DNA of 39,340 nucleotides from Bacteroidaceae bacterium (GCA_017420875.1 JAFQNW010000027.1:1-39340); one strand, 5' to 3'. Numbered from the stretch's first letter, positions 8,201-17,286 are shown. Numbers and translations: made by a program. Notes: a model not told the origin generated them from the sequence alone.

Positions 8201-9214
8201 ATGAACAAGAAAAAACTCCTCTGGCAACTTCCTTTTCTGGTGATTTTAATCATCGGAACCGTTCTCATACTACAAAAACAGCCTCCTTTCCGCACCAACG
8301 AAGGAATGGTTTTCGGTACCGTATACCGGATAACCTACCAACATCAAGATGACCTGCATAATGACATCAAGACGGCTCTTCAGGAAGTAGACAATTCCTT
8401 ATCCCCATACAATCCGAACTCCATCATCACCCGGATAAACCACAACGAAGATACCACGCTAAACGAACATTTCACACACGTGTTCAATCTGGCTCAAGAG
8501 GTGTCCGCACAAACCGAAGGTGCTTTCGACATCAGCGTAGCCCCACTGGTAAATGCCTGGGGATTCGGCTTCAAGCACTCCATCGAGATTGATCAAGCCA
8601 CGATTGATAGCCTTCGTCAGTTTGTAGGATACCAAAAGATGCAACTGGAAAATGGTAAGATAGTCAAGCGAGACCCACGATTGATGTTGGATTGTAGTTC
8701 CATCGCTAAGGGATATGGCGTGGACAGAGTAGCAAAAACCCTGGAGAAGAAAGGGGTAAAAAACTACATGGTAGACATCGGTGGCGAAGTGGTGCTCAAA
8801 GGCAAAAACTCACGCATGAAAACCTGGCGAATAGGCATCAACAAACCCGTTGAAGACTCTTTATCCATCAATCAAGAGTTACAAACCATCCTCGAAATCA
8901 GTGATATCGGCATGGCCACATCGGGCAACTATCGCAAGTTCTATTACAAGGACGGAAAGAAATACGCCCATACTATTGACCCGAGATTGGGCTATCCCGT
9001 ACAACACAACATTCTATCGGCCACCGTTTTAGCCAAGGATTGCACAACAGCCGATGCGTATGCTACCGCCTTCATGGTGATGGGCCTTGAAAAGGCAAAA
9101 GCCTTTTGCGAAGAACACCCCGAATTGGAGGCCTACTTTATCTGTAGTGGTGAAGGAGAAAATTTTGAAATCTACTACACACCAGGCATGAAAAAGCACA
9201 TCGTGAAGTTATAA
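8201..9214 (+). CDS. apbE: FAD:protein FMN transferase (ApbE)
   Basis: Periplasmic or membrane-anchored flavin transferase that attaches FMN covalently to Thr/Ser of target proteins such as the RnfG/NqrC subunits. I choose the ATG at 8201 (MNKKKLLWQL...), which starts a membrane anchor, over the ATG at 8174, which would overlap mntP; the result is 337 residues. Conserved features: FDISVAPLVNAWGFG, the FAD/Mg region DCSSIAKGYGVDR (164-176), DIGGEVVLKG, ATSGNYRKFY, HTIDPRLGYPV, and TADAYATAFMVMG near the C-terminus. No Rnf or Nqr genes occur in the window, so the targets lie elsewhere. It is the last gene of the run that starts at 4972. Confidence 0.93.
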   Translation: MNKKKLLWQLPFLVILIIGTVLILQKQPPFRTNEGMVFGTVYRITYQHQDDLHNDIKTALQEVDNSLSPYNPNSIITRINHNEDTTLNEHFTHVFNLAQEVSAQTEGAFDISVAPLVNAWGFGFKHSIEIDQATIDSLRQFVGYQKMQLENGKIVKRDPRLMLDCSSIAKGYGVDRVAKTLEKKGVKNYMVDIGGEVVLKGKNSRMKTWRIGINKPVEDSLSINQELQTILEISDIGMATSGNYRKFYYKDGKKYAHTIDPRLGYPVQHNILSATVLAKDCTTADAYATAFMVMGLEKAKAFCEEHPELEAYFICSGEGENFEIYYTPGMKKHIVKL

Positions 9215-9224
9215 TCCCGAGAAC

Positions 9225-9827
9225 TTAGCAAACTCCCTGAAACTGGTCGATGAGCAAGGTGATATTGGCCGTAAATAGGCGAGCAGCAATAGCCAATAGG
9301 ATAATGCCGAAAAACTTACGGATAAGGTAGATGCCACCTTTACCTAGCAGGTGTTCTATCTTGTCCGTTGACTTCAGCACCACATAAACCCAAACCATAT
9401 TCAGCACCAAAGCAATCACAATATTAAGCGGAGCATATTCGGCACGAAGCGAAAGCAACGTAGTAAACGAACCGGCTCCAGCCAACAACGGAAAAACCAA
9501 CGGAACCAAGGTAGCCTCCTTAATAGGGCCTTGATTCTTGAAGATTTCCACATCAAGAATCATTTCCAATGCTAACAGAAAGAGTACCACCGAACCAGCC
9601 ACGGCAAACGAGGCAATATCCACCTGAAAGAGTTTCAGCACCATGTCCCCCGCATAAAAGAACCCGATGAGCAAACCAAACGAAATGAGGGTGGCTTTCG
9701 TTGCACTCACATCACGCCCACTTTGCTTCAAATTCAGAATGATAGGAATAGAACCTATGATATCGATCACCGCAAACAATACGATAAACGCACTGACAAG
9801 CTCTTGAATATTCAATGAATCTAACAT
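9225..9827 (-). CDS. MarC-family inner-membrane protein
   Basis: 200-residue membrane protein of the MarC/UPF0056 family, with about six hydrophobic segments. The opening VSAFIVLFAVIDIIGSIPIILNL is the family's typical first helix, and the family motif is echoed at SATKATLISFGLLIGFF and FPLLAGAGSFTTLL. MarC proteins were once linked to antibiotic resistance, but their transport role remains unproven. It converges on apbE with a 10-base gap and no terminator visible between the two. A promoter with both elements lies just upstream (9845-9875). Confidence 0.88.
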   Translation of the reverse strand: MLDSLNIQELVSAFIVLFAVIDIIGSIPIILNLKQSGRDVSATKATLISFGLLIGFFYAGDMVLKLFQVDIASFAVAGSVVLFLLALEMILDVEIFKNQGPIKEATLVPLVFPLLAGAGSFTTLLSLRAEYAPLNIVIALVLNMVWVYVVLKSTDKIEHLLGKGGIYLIRKFFGIILLAIAARLFTANITLLIDQFQGVC

Positions 9828-9844
9828 ATTTCGTCTTTTTACTG

Positions 9845-9875
9845 CAAATATATTACTTTTTTATGCATTCTGCAA
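9845..9875 (-). promoter_or_regulatory. Promoter of the marC-family gene
   Basis: On the minus strand TTG (9873-9875), a 20-base spacer, then TATATTTG (9845-9852), ending 17 bases before the start codon. Confidence 0.65.
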
Positions 9876-9962
9876 CCCTTTTACCAAACATTAGTTTAAG
9901 TTCAGAAACTATAAAAAACAATAAATCCGCTCATCCCTAACCTAAGAATCAGAGGTTTTATA

Positions 9963-9970
9963 TATATTTG
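9963..9970 (+). promoter_or_regulatory. -7 box for the Crp/Fnr-type regulator
   Basis: TATATTTG matches TAnnTTTG, 36 bases before the start codon at 10007. No convincing TTG is seen at the -33 position. Confidence 0.5.
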
Positions 9971-10006
9971 CGTGTTAATTTATAACTTAACGAACATTAA
10001 ATTGCA

Positions 10007-10687
10007 ATGGAAACGACGATGTACGACACCCTGCTACAACTTCCTCTTTTTCAAGGATTGTGCAAAGATGATTTTACCGCCATCATAGAGAAGGTGAAAT
10101 TTCATTTCCAGCACTACAAGAAAAACGAAATCATCATTAAGCAGGGCGAGGTGTGCAACCATCTAACTTTCCTACTTAATGGAGAAGTCACTTCCATCAC
10201 CATCGATTCCTTGCAAGGTTACACGCTAACAGAAACCTTCCAGGGGCCATACATCATTGAGCCTTACTCGCTTTTCGGAATGAGCACAAATTATATGGCA
10301 ACTTACCAGGCTCACACGGATGTGCAGATATTGACAATCGAAAAATCATTCGTCTACACCGAACTGAACAATTACGAAATCTTCCGTCTCAATTACTTGA
10401 ATATCTTGAGTAGCCGGATTCAGAGTGCACTCCAAAAATCATGGAACAATCACATCGGTACATTGGCCGAAAATTTCGTTCGTTTCCTACAGACACGTTG
10501 TCATAATCCGGAAGGCAGGAAGAAGCTTTACATCACCATGGAAGATCTGGCAAGGCTTATTCATGAGCCACGTATCAACGTATCGAAAATGCTGAACGAA
10601 CTACATAAGCAAGAGTTGATTCAGTTAAAACGAAAAGAGATTGTTATCCCTGCATTCGAGAAGTTGGCTGAAAGTTTGAATCAATAA
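10007..10687 (+). CDS. Crp/Fnr-family transcriptional regulator
   Basis: 226-residue cytoplasmic DNA-binding regulator. The N-terminal half is a cyclic-nucleotide-binding fold (FQHYKKNEIIIKQGE, then LTFLLNGEVTSI), followed by the long dimer helix. The C-terminal winged helix-turn-helix covers about residues 170-215 (MEDLARLIHEPRINVSKMLN, then KRKEIVIPAFEKL). The cysteines are not arranged like the Fe-S cluster ligands of FNR, so oxygen sensing is unlikely, and the ligand is unknown. The start could be M1 (10007) or M5 (10019); the first is used. It may control the M3 peptidase operon 40 bases downstream, but its targets cannot be seen. Confidence 0.85.
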   Translation: METTMYDTLLQLPLFQGLCKDDFTAIIEKVKFHFQHYKKNEIIIKQGEVCNHLTFLLNGEVTSITIDSLQGYTLTETFQGPYIIEPYSLFGMSTNYMATYQAHTDVQILTIEKSFVYTELNNYEIFRLNYLNILSSRIQSALQKSWNNHIGTLAENFVRFLQTRCHNPEGRKKLYITMEDLARLIHEPRINVSKMLNELHKQELIQLKRKEIVIPAFEKLAESLNQ

Positions 10688-10727
10688 GTTATTTTAGCAA
10701 TTTTGCGGATTAAAATTTGACATTTTT

Positions 10728-12767
10728 ATGATAGAGAATCAGAACCCGTTCTTTACGGTTTATCATACACCTCGCCACACTGTTCCGTTCAACCTTATCC
10801 GAACCGAACATTATGAACCTGCCATTCACGAAGGAATAAAAATGCAGGAAGAGGAAATTAATGCCATCATCCAAAATCCAGCCTTCCCAACTTTTGACAA
10901 CACAATTGTTGCTTTGGAAAAGTCAGGAGCCTTTTTGGATCAGGTAACCACCGTTTTCGGCAACCTGCTCAGTGCCGAAACAAGTGACGAGTTGCAAGCC
11001 ATAGCCGAACGGGTTATGCCTTTGCTCTCTGAACATAGCAACAATATCAGCCTGAACGAGTCCCTGTTTGCACGCATCAAAGCCGTTTATGAAAGTGCAG
11101 AAAAAGAACAATTGAATCCGGAAGACAAAATGCTTTTGGAAAAGACTTACGACGGGTTTATTCGAAGCGGTGCCAACTTGTCGAACGAACAAAAGGAACG
11201 ATTCAGACAAATCTCATCGGAATTGAGTGTACTCACCCTACAATTCTCGCAAAACCACCTAAAAGAGACCAATCATTACGAGCTTCTGTTAACATTGGAT
11301 CAATTGGATGGGATTCCTGAAAGTATCATTGAATCGTATGCACAAACCGCCAAAGAAAAGGGAAAAGAAGGATACATTGTCACCTTACAGGCCCCCAGCT
11401 ATATTCCGTTTATGAAATATAGTGCCAACCGTAGCCTTCGTCAACAATTGTACATGGCCTACAACACTCAATGCATCCATGACAATGAATACAACAACAC
11501 GGAGATTGTGAAGAAATTGGTCAACCTCCGCTTGGAGCGTGCCCAACTTTTGGGTTATTCTTCGGTTGCCGACTTTGTATTGAAAAGAAGAATGGCTGAG
11601 AATAGTCGCAATGTATACAATCTGCTTGATCAGCTATTGGAAGCATATGGCCCTACCGCTCAAAAAGAAGTCGAAGAGGTACAGAATCTAGCTAAACAAC
11701 TTGAAGGGGCCGATTTCCAGCTCATGCCTTGGGATTGGGCTTATTATTCCGAGAAACTCAAAGAGCAGAAGTTCAATTTTAATGAAGAAGAACTTCGTCC
11801 CTACTTTGAATTGAGCCAAGTAATTCAAGGAGTATTTGGCCTAGCCACAAAACTTTATGGCATCACCTTCAAGAAGAATGAAGATATCCCGGTATATCAT
11901 GCGGATGTAGTAGCCTATGAAGTCTTTGACGAAGATGGTCGCTTTTTAGCCATCCTTTATGCAGATTTCCATCCTAGAGCCAGCAAACGTTCGGGAGCCT
12001 GGATGACTAGCTACAAAGAACAATGGATAGACGAAAAGGGCAATAACCGACCCCATGTATCGGTTACCATGAACTTCACGAAGCCATCGGCCGACAAGCC
12101 TGCTTTGCTGACCTTCTCGGAAGTCAACACATTCCTGCACGAATTCGGACATGCCTTGCATGGCATGTTTGCCGACACAACTTATCAAAGTATGAGTGGA
12201 ACGAATGTGTATTGGGACTTTGTAGAATTGCCATCGCAATTCATGGAAAACTTTGCCATCGAGGAAGAATTCCTCAACACGTTTGCCAAGCATTACCAAA
12301 CGGGCGAGAACATTCCTGCCGACCTCATTCAATGCATCATAGATTCATCGAATTTCAATGTGGCTTACGCTTGTTTACGCCAATTGAGTTTCGGATTATT
12401 GGACATGGCTTGGTATACTCGTACTGAAAAGTTCGAAGGCGATGTACGTGCTTATGAGAAACAAGCCTGGAAGAAAGCACAAACGCTACCCGATGTTCCC
12501 GAAACCTGCATGAGTGTACAATTCTCGCATATCATGTCCGGAGGATATGCATCCGGATATTATAGTTATAAGTGGGCTGAAGTGCTGGATGCCGATGCCT
12601 TCTCGCTATTCAAGGAAAAGGGATTATTCAATCGGGATACAGCAAACTCTTTCCGCGAAAATGTGTTGTCTAAAGGTGGGACAGAGCACCCCATGGACCT
12701 TTATAAGAAGTTCCGTGGACAAGCACCTGGCATCCAGGCATTGCTAAGAAGAAATGGTATCATTTAA
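10728..12767 (+). CDS. dcp: M3-family zinc metallopeptidase (Dcp-like peptidyl-dipeptidase)
   Basis: 679-residue peptidase resembling Dcp/oligopeptidase A. It would remove dipeptides from, or degrade, short peptides. The zinc site is H471-E-F-G-H475 with the third ligand E500 in WDFVELPSQFMENF. The C-terminal SGGYASGYYSYKWAEVLDAD is the substrate-binding loop of the Dcp branch, and ending in a region like LLRRNGII fits this family. No signal peptide is seen, so it probably acts in the cytoplasm on peptides from protein turnover. It heads a five-gene run ending at 15884; the next start codon is 14 bases beyond its stop. Confidence 0.92.
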   Translation: MIENQNPFFTVYHTPRHTVPFNLIRTEHYEPAIHEGIKMQEEEINAIIQNPAFPTFDNTIVALEKSGAFLDQVTTVFGNLLSAETSDELQAIAERVMPLLSEHSNNISLNESLFARIKAVYESAEKEQLNPEDKMLLEKTYDGFIRSGANLSNEQKERFRQISSELSVLTLQFSQNHLKETNHYELLLTLDQLDGIPESIIESYAQTAKEKGKEGYIVTLQAPSYIPFMKYSANRSLRQQLYMAYNTQCIHDNEYNNTEIVKKLVNLRLERAQLLGYSSVADFVLKRRMAENSRNVYNLLDQLLEAYGPTAQKEVEEVQNLAKQLEGADFQLMPWDWAYYSEKLKEQKFNFNEEELRPYFELSQVIQGVFGLATKLYGITFKKNEDIPVYHADVVAYEVFDEDGRFLAILYADFHPRASKRSGAWMTSYKEQWIDEKGNNRPHVSVTMNFTKPSADKPALLTFSEVNTFLHEFGHALHGMFADTTYQSMSGTNVYWDFVELPSQFMENFAIEEEFLNTFAKHYQTGENIPADLIQCIIDSSNFNVAYACLRQLSFGLLDMAWYTRTEKFEGDVRAYEKQAWKKAQTLPDVPETCMSVQFSHIMSGGYASGYYSYKWAEVLDADAFSLFKEKGLFNRDTANSFRENVLSKGGTEHPMDLYKKFRGQAPGIQALLRRNGII

Positions 12768-12781
12768 AAGAATATACAACT

Positions 12782-13243
12782 ATGAAATTAAAGAATTTGC
12801 TTTATATATGGATGATTCTCCCTCTCCTTTGGAGTTGTAATGAAGAGGACGACATCAATGAAATTTTCGTCAGTGGTACTTGGAATGTCGGCAATTTCTA
12901 TACCGGCGGAAATTGGGACAAGTACAATGAAGGTGGAAGACCCCGATACACCAAGGAAGAGGATTTGAAAATCCTGAATCAGATGTCCATCAGTTTCCAG
13001 GAAAATGGAGTCGCACAAGGATTTACCACAAACGGTTCATTTACCGCCGAATGGGAAGCCGACGGAAAAGACCGTACCATCCATATTTACAACATTAAGA
13101 CCAGTGCTACCCCTACCGGTAAAGGCAAAGAATTTATAGATGCCTTAAAAGTGGCCGCTTTCTATAAAGGAGATAGCAATTACTTGAAATTGGGTGACAA
13201 CGAAAAGAAAACATACGTACAATTAGGACATTATTCTAAGTAA
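12782..13243 (+). CDS. DUF4847-like lipoprotein
   Basis: 153-residue predicted lipoprotein of Bacteroidales, unknown function. The signal sequence MKLKNLLYIWMILPLLWSC ends at C19, the lipidated residue, followed by an acidic stretch (NEEDDINE) that fits surface or outer-membrane targeting. The mature part looks like a small beta-sandwich, lipocalin-like, with GTWNVGNFYTGG at its start and no catalytic motif. It sits between the M3 peptidase and dCMP deaminase genes with gaps of 14 and 1 bases, so it belongs to the operon despite having no obvious functional link. Confidence 0.75.
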   Translation: MKLKNLLYIWMILPLLWSCNEEDDINEIFVSGTWNVGNFYTGGNWDKYNEGGRPRYTKEEDLKILNQMSISFQENGVAQGFTTNGSFTAEWEADGKDRTIHIYNIKTSATPTGKGKEFIDALKVAAFYKGDSNYLKLGDNEKKTYVQLGHYSK

Positions 13244-13244
13244 G

Positions 13245-13679
13245 ATGAACACACAGGAAGAAAAACAATATACCTTAGACAAACGATATATACGGATGGC
13301 CAGCATTTGGGCCGAGAATTCATATTGTACCCGTCGACAAGTCGGAGCATTGATTGTCAAGGACAAGATGATTATTTCGGATGGCTACAACGGGACGCCA
13401 TCGGGCTTTGAAAACATCTGCGAAGACGAGAATGGAGTAACCAAGCCCTATGTTTTGCATGCCGAGGCAAATGCCATTACGAAAATTGCACGTTCCAGTA
13501 ATAGCAGCAATGGTGCCACCATGTATGTTACGGCTTCACCTTGCATCGAATGTGCCAAGCTGATTATTCAGGCCGGCATCAAACGAGTGGTTTATTCAGA
13601 GAAATATCGTCTGGAAGATGGATTGGAACTATTGAAACGAGCAAATATTGAAGTGATCTACTTAAACCCTAACGAATAA
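13245..13679 (+). CDS. dCMP deaminase family protein (ComEB-like)
   Basis: 144-residue zinc-dependent deaminase that most likely converts dCMP to dUMP for thymidylate synthesis. Zinc and catalytic residues are all present: H72-A-E74 in LHAEANAI, and C100-IE-C103 in SPCIEC. The N-terminal YIRMASIWAENSYCTRRQVGALI and the YNGTPSGF motif are characteristic of the ComEB/dCMP deaminase branch rather than cytidine deaminases. One base separates it from the lipoprotein gene, and 11 bases from the S41 protease gene. Confidence 0.92.
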   Translation: MNTQEEKQYTLDKRYIRMASIWAENSYCTRRQVGALIVKDKMIISDGYNGTPSGFENICEDENGVTKPYVLHAEANAITKIARSSNSSNGATMYVTASPCIECAKLIIQAGIKRVVYSEKYRLEDGLELLKRANIEVIYLNPNE

Positions 13680-13690
13680 CAGAAACAACT

Positions 13691-15433
13691 ATGAGCCAAA
13701 ATAAGATTTCACGCTTTATCCCAATTATCATAGCCGTAAGTATTGTGGCCGGCATACTGATTGGCACATTTTATGCCGGTAACCAGCCTGAGAGTAAACT
13801 GGGCGTAATCAATACTCCTTCCAACAAGTTGAATACCTTATTGCGGATTGTCGACGACCAGTATGTAGACACCGTAAATATAACCGACTTGATAGAGGAG
13901 GCCATGCCACAAATCTTAAATGAGTTGGATCCCCACTCATCGTACATCCCCGCCAAAGACTTGCAAGCGGTAAACGATGACCTTCGAGGAAGCTTTAGTG
14001 GAATCGGTGTTCAGTTCACCATCCAACAAGATACCATCCACATCAACAATGTAATTCCAGGAGGACCATCTGAAAAAGTGGGACTCATGGCAGGTGACCG
14101 TGTGGTAGAAGTGGATGATTCGGCCTTTGTTGGCAAGATTGTCACTAACGAAGAAGCCATGAAACGCCTGAAAGGAGAAAAGGGAAGTGAAGTGAAATTG
14201 GGAGTCTATCGCCAAGGAGAAAAAGAATTGCTTCATTTTACCGTCATCCGCGGAGATATCCCAGTGAAGAGCATCGATGCAGCTTATATGATTAATGACA
14301 AGTTTGGTTACATCAAGGTTAACAAATTCGGTGAAACCACTTATCCGGAAATGCTAATCGCTTTGGCACAATTACATCAAGAAAATTGCCAAGGCCTCAT
14401 CATCGATTTACGAGGCAATACCGGTGGCTATATGGCTGCTGCTATTCAAATGGTAAACGAATTTCTTCCTAAAGGACGATTGATTGTTTATACCGAAGGC
14501 CGTAAATCGCCACGTGAGAACTATTCCTCAAACGGTACCGGAAGTAGTCCTCAGCTACCCCTCATCGTTTTGGTAGACGAAGGCTCCGCATCGGCCAGTG
14601 AGATCTTTGCAGGAGCTATTCAGGACAACGACCGGGGAACTATCATCGGACGCAGATCCTTTGGTAAAGGCTTGGTACAACAACCCATTGAGTTCAGTGA
14701 CGGCTCGGCCATACGCCTAACCATCGCCCGTTATCACACTCCATCCGGACGTTGTATACAGAAGCCATATACCATAGGGAACAATGAGAATTACGACATG
14801 GACATTCTAACTCGTTATGAGCATGGTGAGTTCTTCTCGCAAGATAGTATCAAGCAAGACGAGAGCCACATCTATTATACTTCATTAGGACGTCCGGTTT
14901 ATGGAGGTGGAGGCATCATGCCCGACATCTTCGTCCCACAAGACACCACCGGTATTACCTCTTATTTCAGCATGGCCATCAACCGAGGATTAACCGTTCA
15001 GTTCTCCTTCCAATATACCGACCAAAACAGGTCGAAATTGCAGAAGTACACCACCTCTGAAGAGATGCTGAAATATTTGAAGACTCAAAACATTCTGGAG
15101 AAATTTGCCCGATTTGCAGAAAGCAAGGGATTGAAACGACGCAACATATTGATGTACAAGTCCCAGAAGTTGTTCGAACGAAACCTTTATGGAAACATCA
15201 TCTATAACATGATGAACATGGAAGATTATCTGAAGTATCTAAACCAATCAGACCCCACCGTGTTGAAAGCCATAGAAGTACTGGAATCAGACAAGTCATT
15301 CCCCACTGCTCCTGAACAAAAGTTGGAAACCAACCATGAGAGAACAAAAGAAACAATTGCGAAAGCTAATCAAGGAAGAAAAAAAACGCCAGCCAGCCGA
15401 CGTGCTGCTGGCAAATTCTTCAACATTGCTTAA
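13691..15433 (+). CDS. S41-family C-terminal processing protease
   Basis: 580-residue protease of the CtpA/Prc family. A single N-terminal membrane segment (about residues 9-29, IPIIIAVSIVAGILIGTFYAG) anchors it with the catalytic part in the periplasm. A PDZ domain spans about 85-170 (SGIGVQFTIQ, VIPGGPSEKVGLMAGDRVVEVDD). The peptidase domain holds SASASE at 299-304; the likely nucleophile S301 is exactly 25 residues before K326 in RSFGKG, the spacing of the Ser-Lys dyad in Prc. The long C-terminal region has no recognised domain. Its last 98 bases overlap the start of the next gene in another frame, and the tail encoded there is basic and low in complexity, so it may not be conserved. Confidence 0.92.
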   Translation: MSQNKISRFIPIIIAVSIVAGILIGTFYAGNQPESKLGVINTPSNKLNTLLRIVDDQYVDTVNITDLIEEAMPQILNELDPHSSYIPAKDLQAVNDDLRGSFSGIGVQFTIQQDTIHINNVIPGGPSEKVGLMAGDRVVEVDDSAFVGKIVTNEEAMKRLKGEKGSEVKLGVYRQGEKELLHFTVIRGDIPVKSIDAAYMINDKFGYIKVNKFGETTYPEMLIALAQLHQENCQGLIIDLRGNTGGYMAAAIQMVNEFLPKGRLIVYTEGRKSPRENYSSNGTGSSPQLPLIVLVDEGSASASEIFAGAIQDNDRGTIIGRRSFGKGLVQQPIEFSDGSAIRLTIARYHTPSGRCIQKPYTIGNNENYDMDILTRYEHGEFFSQDSIKQDESHIYYTSLGRPVYGGGGIMPDIFVPQDTTGITSYFSMAINRGLTVQFSFQYTDQNRSKLQKYTTSEEMLKYLKTQNILEKFARFAESKGLKRRNILMYKSQKLFERNLYGNIIYNMMNMEDYLKYLNQSDPTVLKAIEVLESDKSFPTAPEQKLETNHERTKETIAKANQGRKKTPASRRAAGKFFNIA

Positions 15434-15884
15434 CCATATAGAAAAGCATCCTTACTTCATCGCCGCCCAAACCATCTTGTGTTATTACTCTTTAGGCGAT
15501 GAAGTATATACACATGCCTTTGTAGAGAAATGGCATACTCAGAAAAAGATTTTATTACCGGTTGTTAAGGGAGAAGTGTTGGAGCTACGCCATTATACCG
15601 GAAAAAATTGTTTAAAAGTAGGTGCTTTCAATATTGAAGAGCCCATGGGAGAACCATTCACTGATTACAACGAGATAGAACTCGGTATTATTCCGGGAGT
15701 ATCATTCGACCAACAAGGAAATCGTTTGGGAAGAGGAAAAGGATATTATGACAAGTTATTACCTCTTCTACATACATATAATATAGGTATTTGCTACCAA
15801 TTCCAAACCCGCGAAGAAATCCCTTCCGAACCTTTCGACAAAAAAATGGATGAGGTATGGACAGAAGAAGGACGTTGGTTTTAA
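15336..15884 (+). CDS. 5-formyltetrahydrofolate cyclo-ligase
   Basis: 182-residue cytoplasmic enzyme that uses ATP to convert 5-formyl-THF to 5,10-methenyl-THF. The N-terminus REQKKQLRKLIKEEKK is typical of the family, which fixes the start at 15336, inside the upstream protease gene. Hallmarks are IIPGVSFDQQGNRLGRGKGYYDKLL (about residues 112-136), containing the phosphate-binding GRGKGYYD, and the upstream ILCYYSLGDEV. The stop codon at 15882-15884 directly abuts the stop codon of the convergent DUF721 gene, with no bases between. Confidence 0.93.
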   Translation: MREQKKQLRKLIKEEKKRQPADVLLANSSTLLNHIEKHPYFIAAQTILCYYSLGDEVYTHAFVEKWHTQKKILLPVVKGEVLELRHYTGKNCLKVGAFNIEEPMGEPFTDYNEIELGIIPGVSFDQQGNRLGRGKGYYDKLLPLLHTYNIGICYQFQTREEIPSEPFDKKMDEVWTEEGRWF

Positions 15885-16175
15885 TTATCGGAAAATAATG
15901 TTCACAATGACCTGTGCCCCTACTTGCTGATTCAGATTACGTACCAACAGGTCACGCCCCATCATCAGTTCCTCTCGCAAGACAGACGAGGTGAGGTGCA
16001 CATATAAGATTTGATTCTTGATATACAGATTACTGGTATATCGGGATATGGCAGGTCCTACCACATCATTCCAAGCTTGCACTAAACGATATTCATTCAA
16101 CGGAGACTCCAACCCATTTTGCCGGAAAAATTTCCGAATCATATCCCCTATTTGTTCGGCATTATTCCTCCTCAT
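15885..16175 (-). CDS. DUF721 / DciA-like protein
   Basis: 96-residue DUF721 protein. Members include DciA, which helps load the replicative helicase DnaB in bacteria lacking DnaC. The conserved core LVQAWNDVVGPAISRYTSNLYIKNQILYVHL (in pieces, about residues 29-59) is the KH-like domain of the family. It lies directly downstream of recF with a 14-base overlap; recF and DUF721 genes are neighbours in many bacteria, supporting a replication role. It converges on the cyclo-ligase gene with stop codons touching. DciA function is inferred from family and context. Confidence 0.82.
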   Translation of the reverse strand: MRRNNAEQIGDMIRKFFRQNGLESPLNEYRLVQAWNDVVGPAISRYTSNLYIKNQILYVHLTSSVLREELMMGRDLLVRNLNQQVGAQVIVNIIFR

Positions 16176-17286
16176 TTGCTTGCTCCTTTCGTTCGATTAC
16201 ATTACCTTGTTCGACACTGAAAACTTTGTATTCTCCATGAACCTTCTCCAAAATCTTGTCCAGATGGTCGCGATTAGTATCGGTTATAAAAATCTGACCA
16301 AACCGATTGCCGGATACCAACTTTACAATCTGCTCGACTCTCGAAGCATCCAGCTTATCAAAAATATCATCCAGTAGCAACAAAGGAGTGGTGTTACTTC
16401 CCGTTCGACGCAAGAAGTCAAACTGGGCCAATTTCAATGCAATCAAGAACGTTTTGTTCTGTCCTTGAGAACCTTCACGTTTGATTGGATAGGAATCCAA
16501 TTGCATCACCAAATCATCTTTATGAACTCCCTTCAAGGAATATCCCATGATACGATCACGTTGACGATTATCCTTCAATTGTTGCAACAGATTACCATTG
16601 TCAGCATGCGATTCGTAGGACAAACTCACTTGCTCTTGACCTTGAGAAATCGATGAATAGAAGGTTTGAAATACAGGGATGAACTCATTGACAAACTCCT
16701 TTCGTTTGCGATACACCACTTCGCCGGCCATCGCCATAATTTCTTCCCAAACCTCCATGAGTTCATTGTCGGGCTCTTCTTCCGCCTTCAACAAGGTATT
16801 TCGCTGGGTCAAAGCCTTATTGTAGCGAATCAAAGCCGACAAATAGTCTCTATCGTATTGCGAAATGACCACATCCATAAACCGGCGTCGCTCTTCACTT
16901 CCCCCGGCTATCAATTCAGCATCGGCTGGCGAAACCATTACCAAAGGGATGAATCCGATATGATCAGACAAACGGGTATATTCCTTCTTATTACGCTTGA
17001 ATTGCTTCTTCTGTCGGCGTTTCAACCCACAATACACTTCTTCCACATCGCCCAACTCCGTGACATAGCTTCCTTGAAGAACAAAAAAGTTCTGATCATG
17101 CTTAATATTCTGAGAATCAATCGGATTATTCGCACTCTTGCAAAACGAAAGATAATATATCGCATCCAGCAAGTTAGTCTTTCCCATGCCATTTTGACCT
17201 ATAAGACAATTCATTTTGGTCGAGAAATCCAACTCTACCTGCTCCAAGTTTTTATAATTCAATATGGAAATTCGTTTTAAAATCAT
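16162..17286 (-). CDS. recF: DNA replication and repair protein RecF
   Basis: 374-residue SMC-like ATPase that recognises gapped DNA and helps RecOR load RecA. The Walker A motif is G30-QNGMGKT37, the signature region is GSQGQNKTFLIALKLAQF, and Walker B is TPLLLLDDIFDKLD, followed by the D-loop. The N-terminal ILNYKNLEQVELDF is characteristic. It is not next to dnaA/dnaN/gyrB here; in this group it pairs with the DUF721 gene instead. A -7 motif (17311-17318) stands 24 bases before its start. Confidence 0.95.
   Translation of the reverse strand: MILKRISILNYKNLEQVELDFSTKMNCLIGQNGMGKTNLLDAIYYLSFCKSANNPIDSQNIKHDQNFFVLQGSYVTELGDVEEVYCGLKRRQKKQFKRNKKEYTRLSDHIGFIPLVMVSPADAELIAGGSEERRRFMDVVISQYDRDYLSALIRYNKALTQRNTLLKAEEEPDNELMEVWEEIMAMAGEVVYRKRKEFVNEFIPVFQTFYSSISQGQEQVSLSYESHADNGNLLQQLKDNRQRDRIMGYSLKGVHKDDLVMQLDSYPIKREGSQGQNKTFLIALKLAQFDFLRRTGSNTTPLLLLDDIFDKLDASRVEQIVKLVSGNRFGQIFITDTNRDHLDKILEKVHGEYKVFSVEQGNVIERKEQANEEE

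Noticed and set aside
13752..13775. Sigma-54-like sequence TTGGCACATTTTATGC
   Set aside because: It lies inside the S41 protease coding sequence, and the -12 part does not match TTGC.
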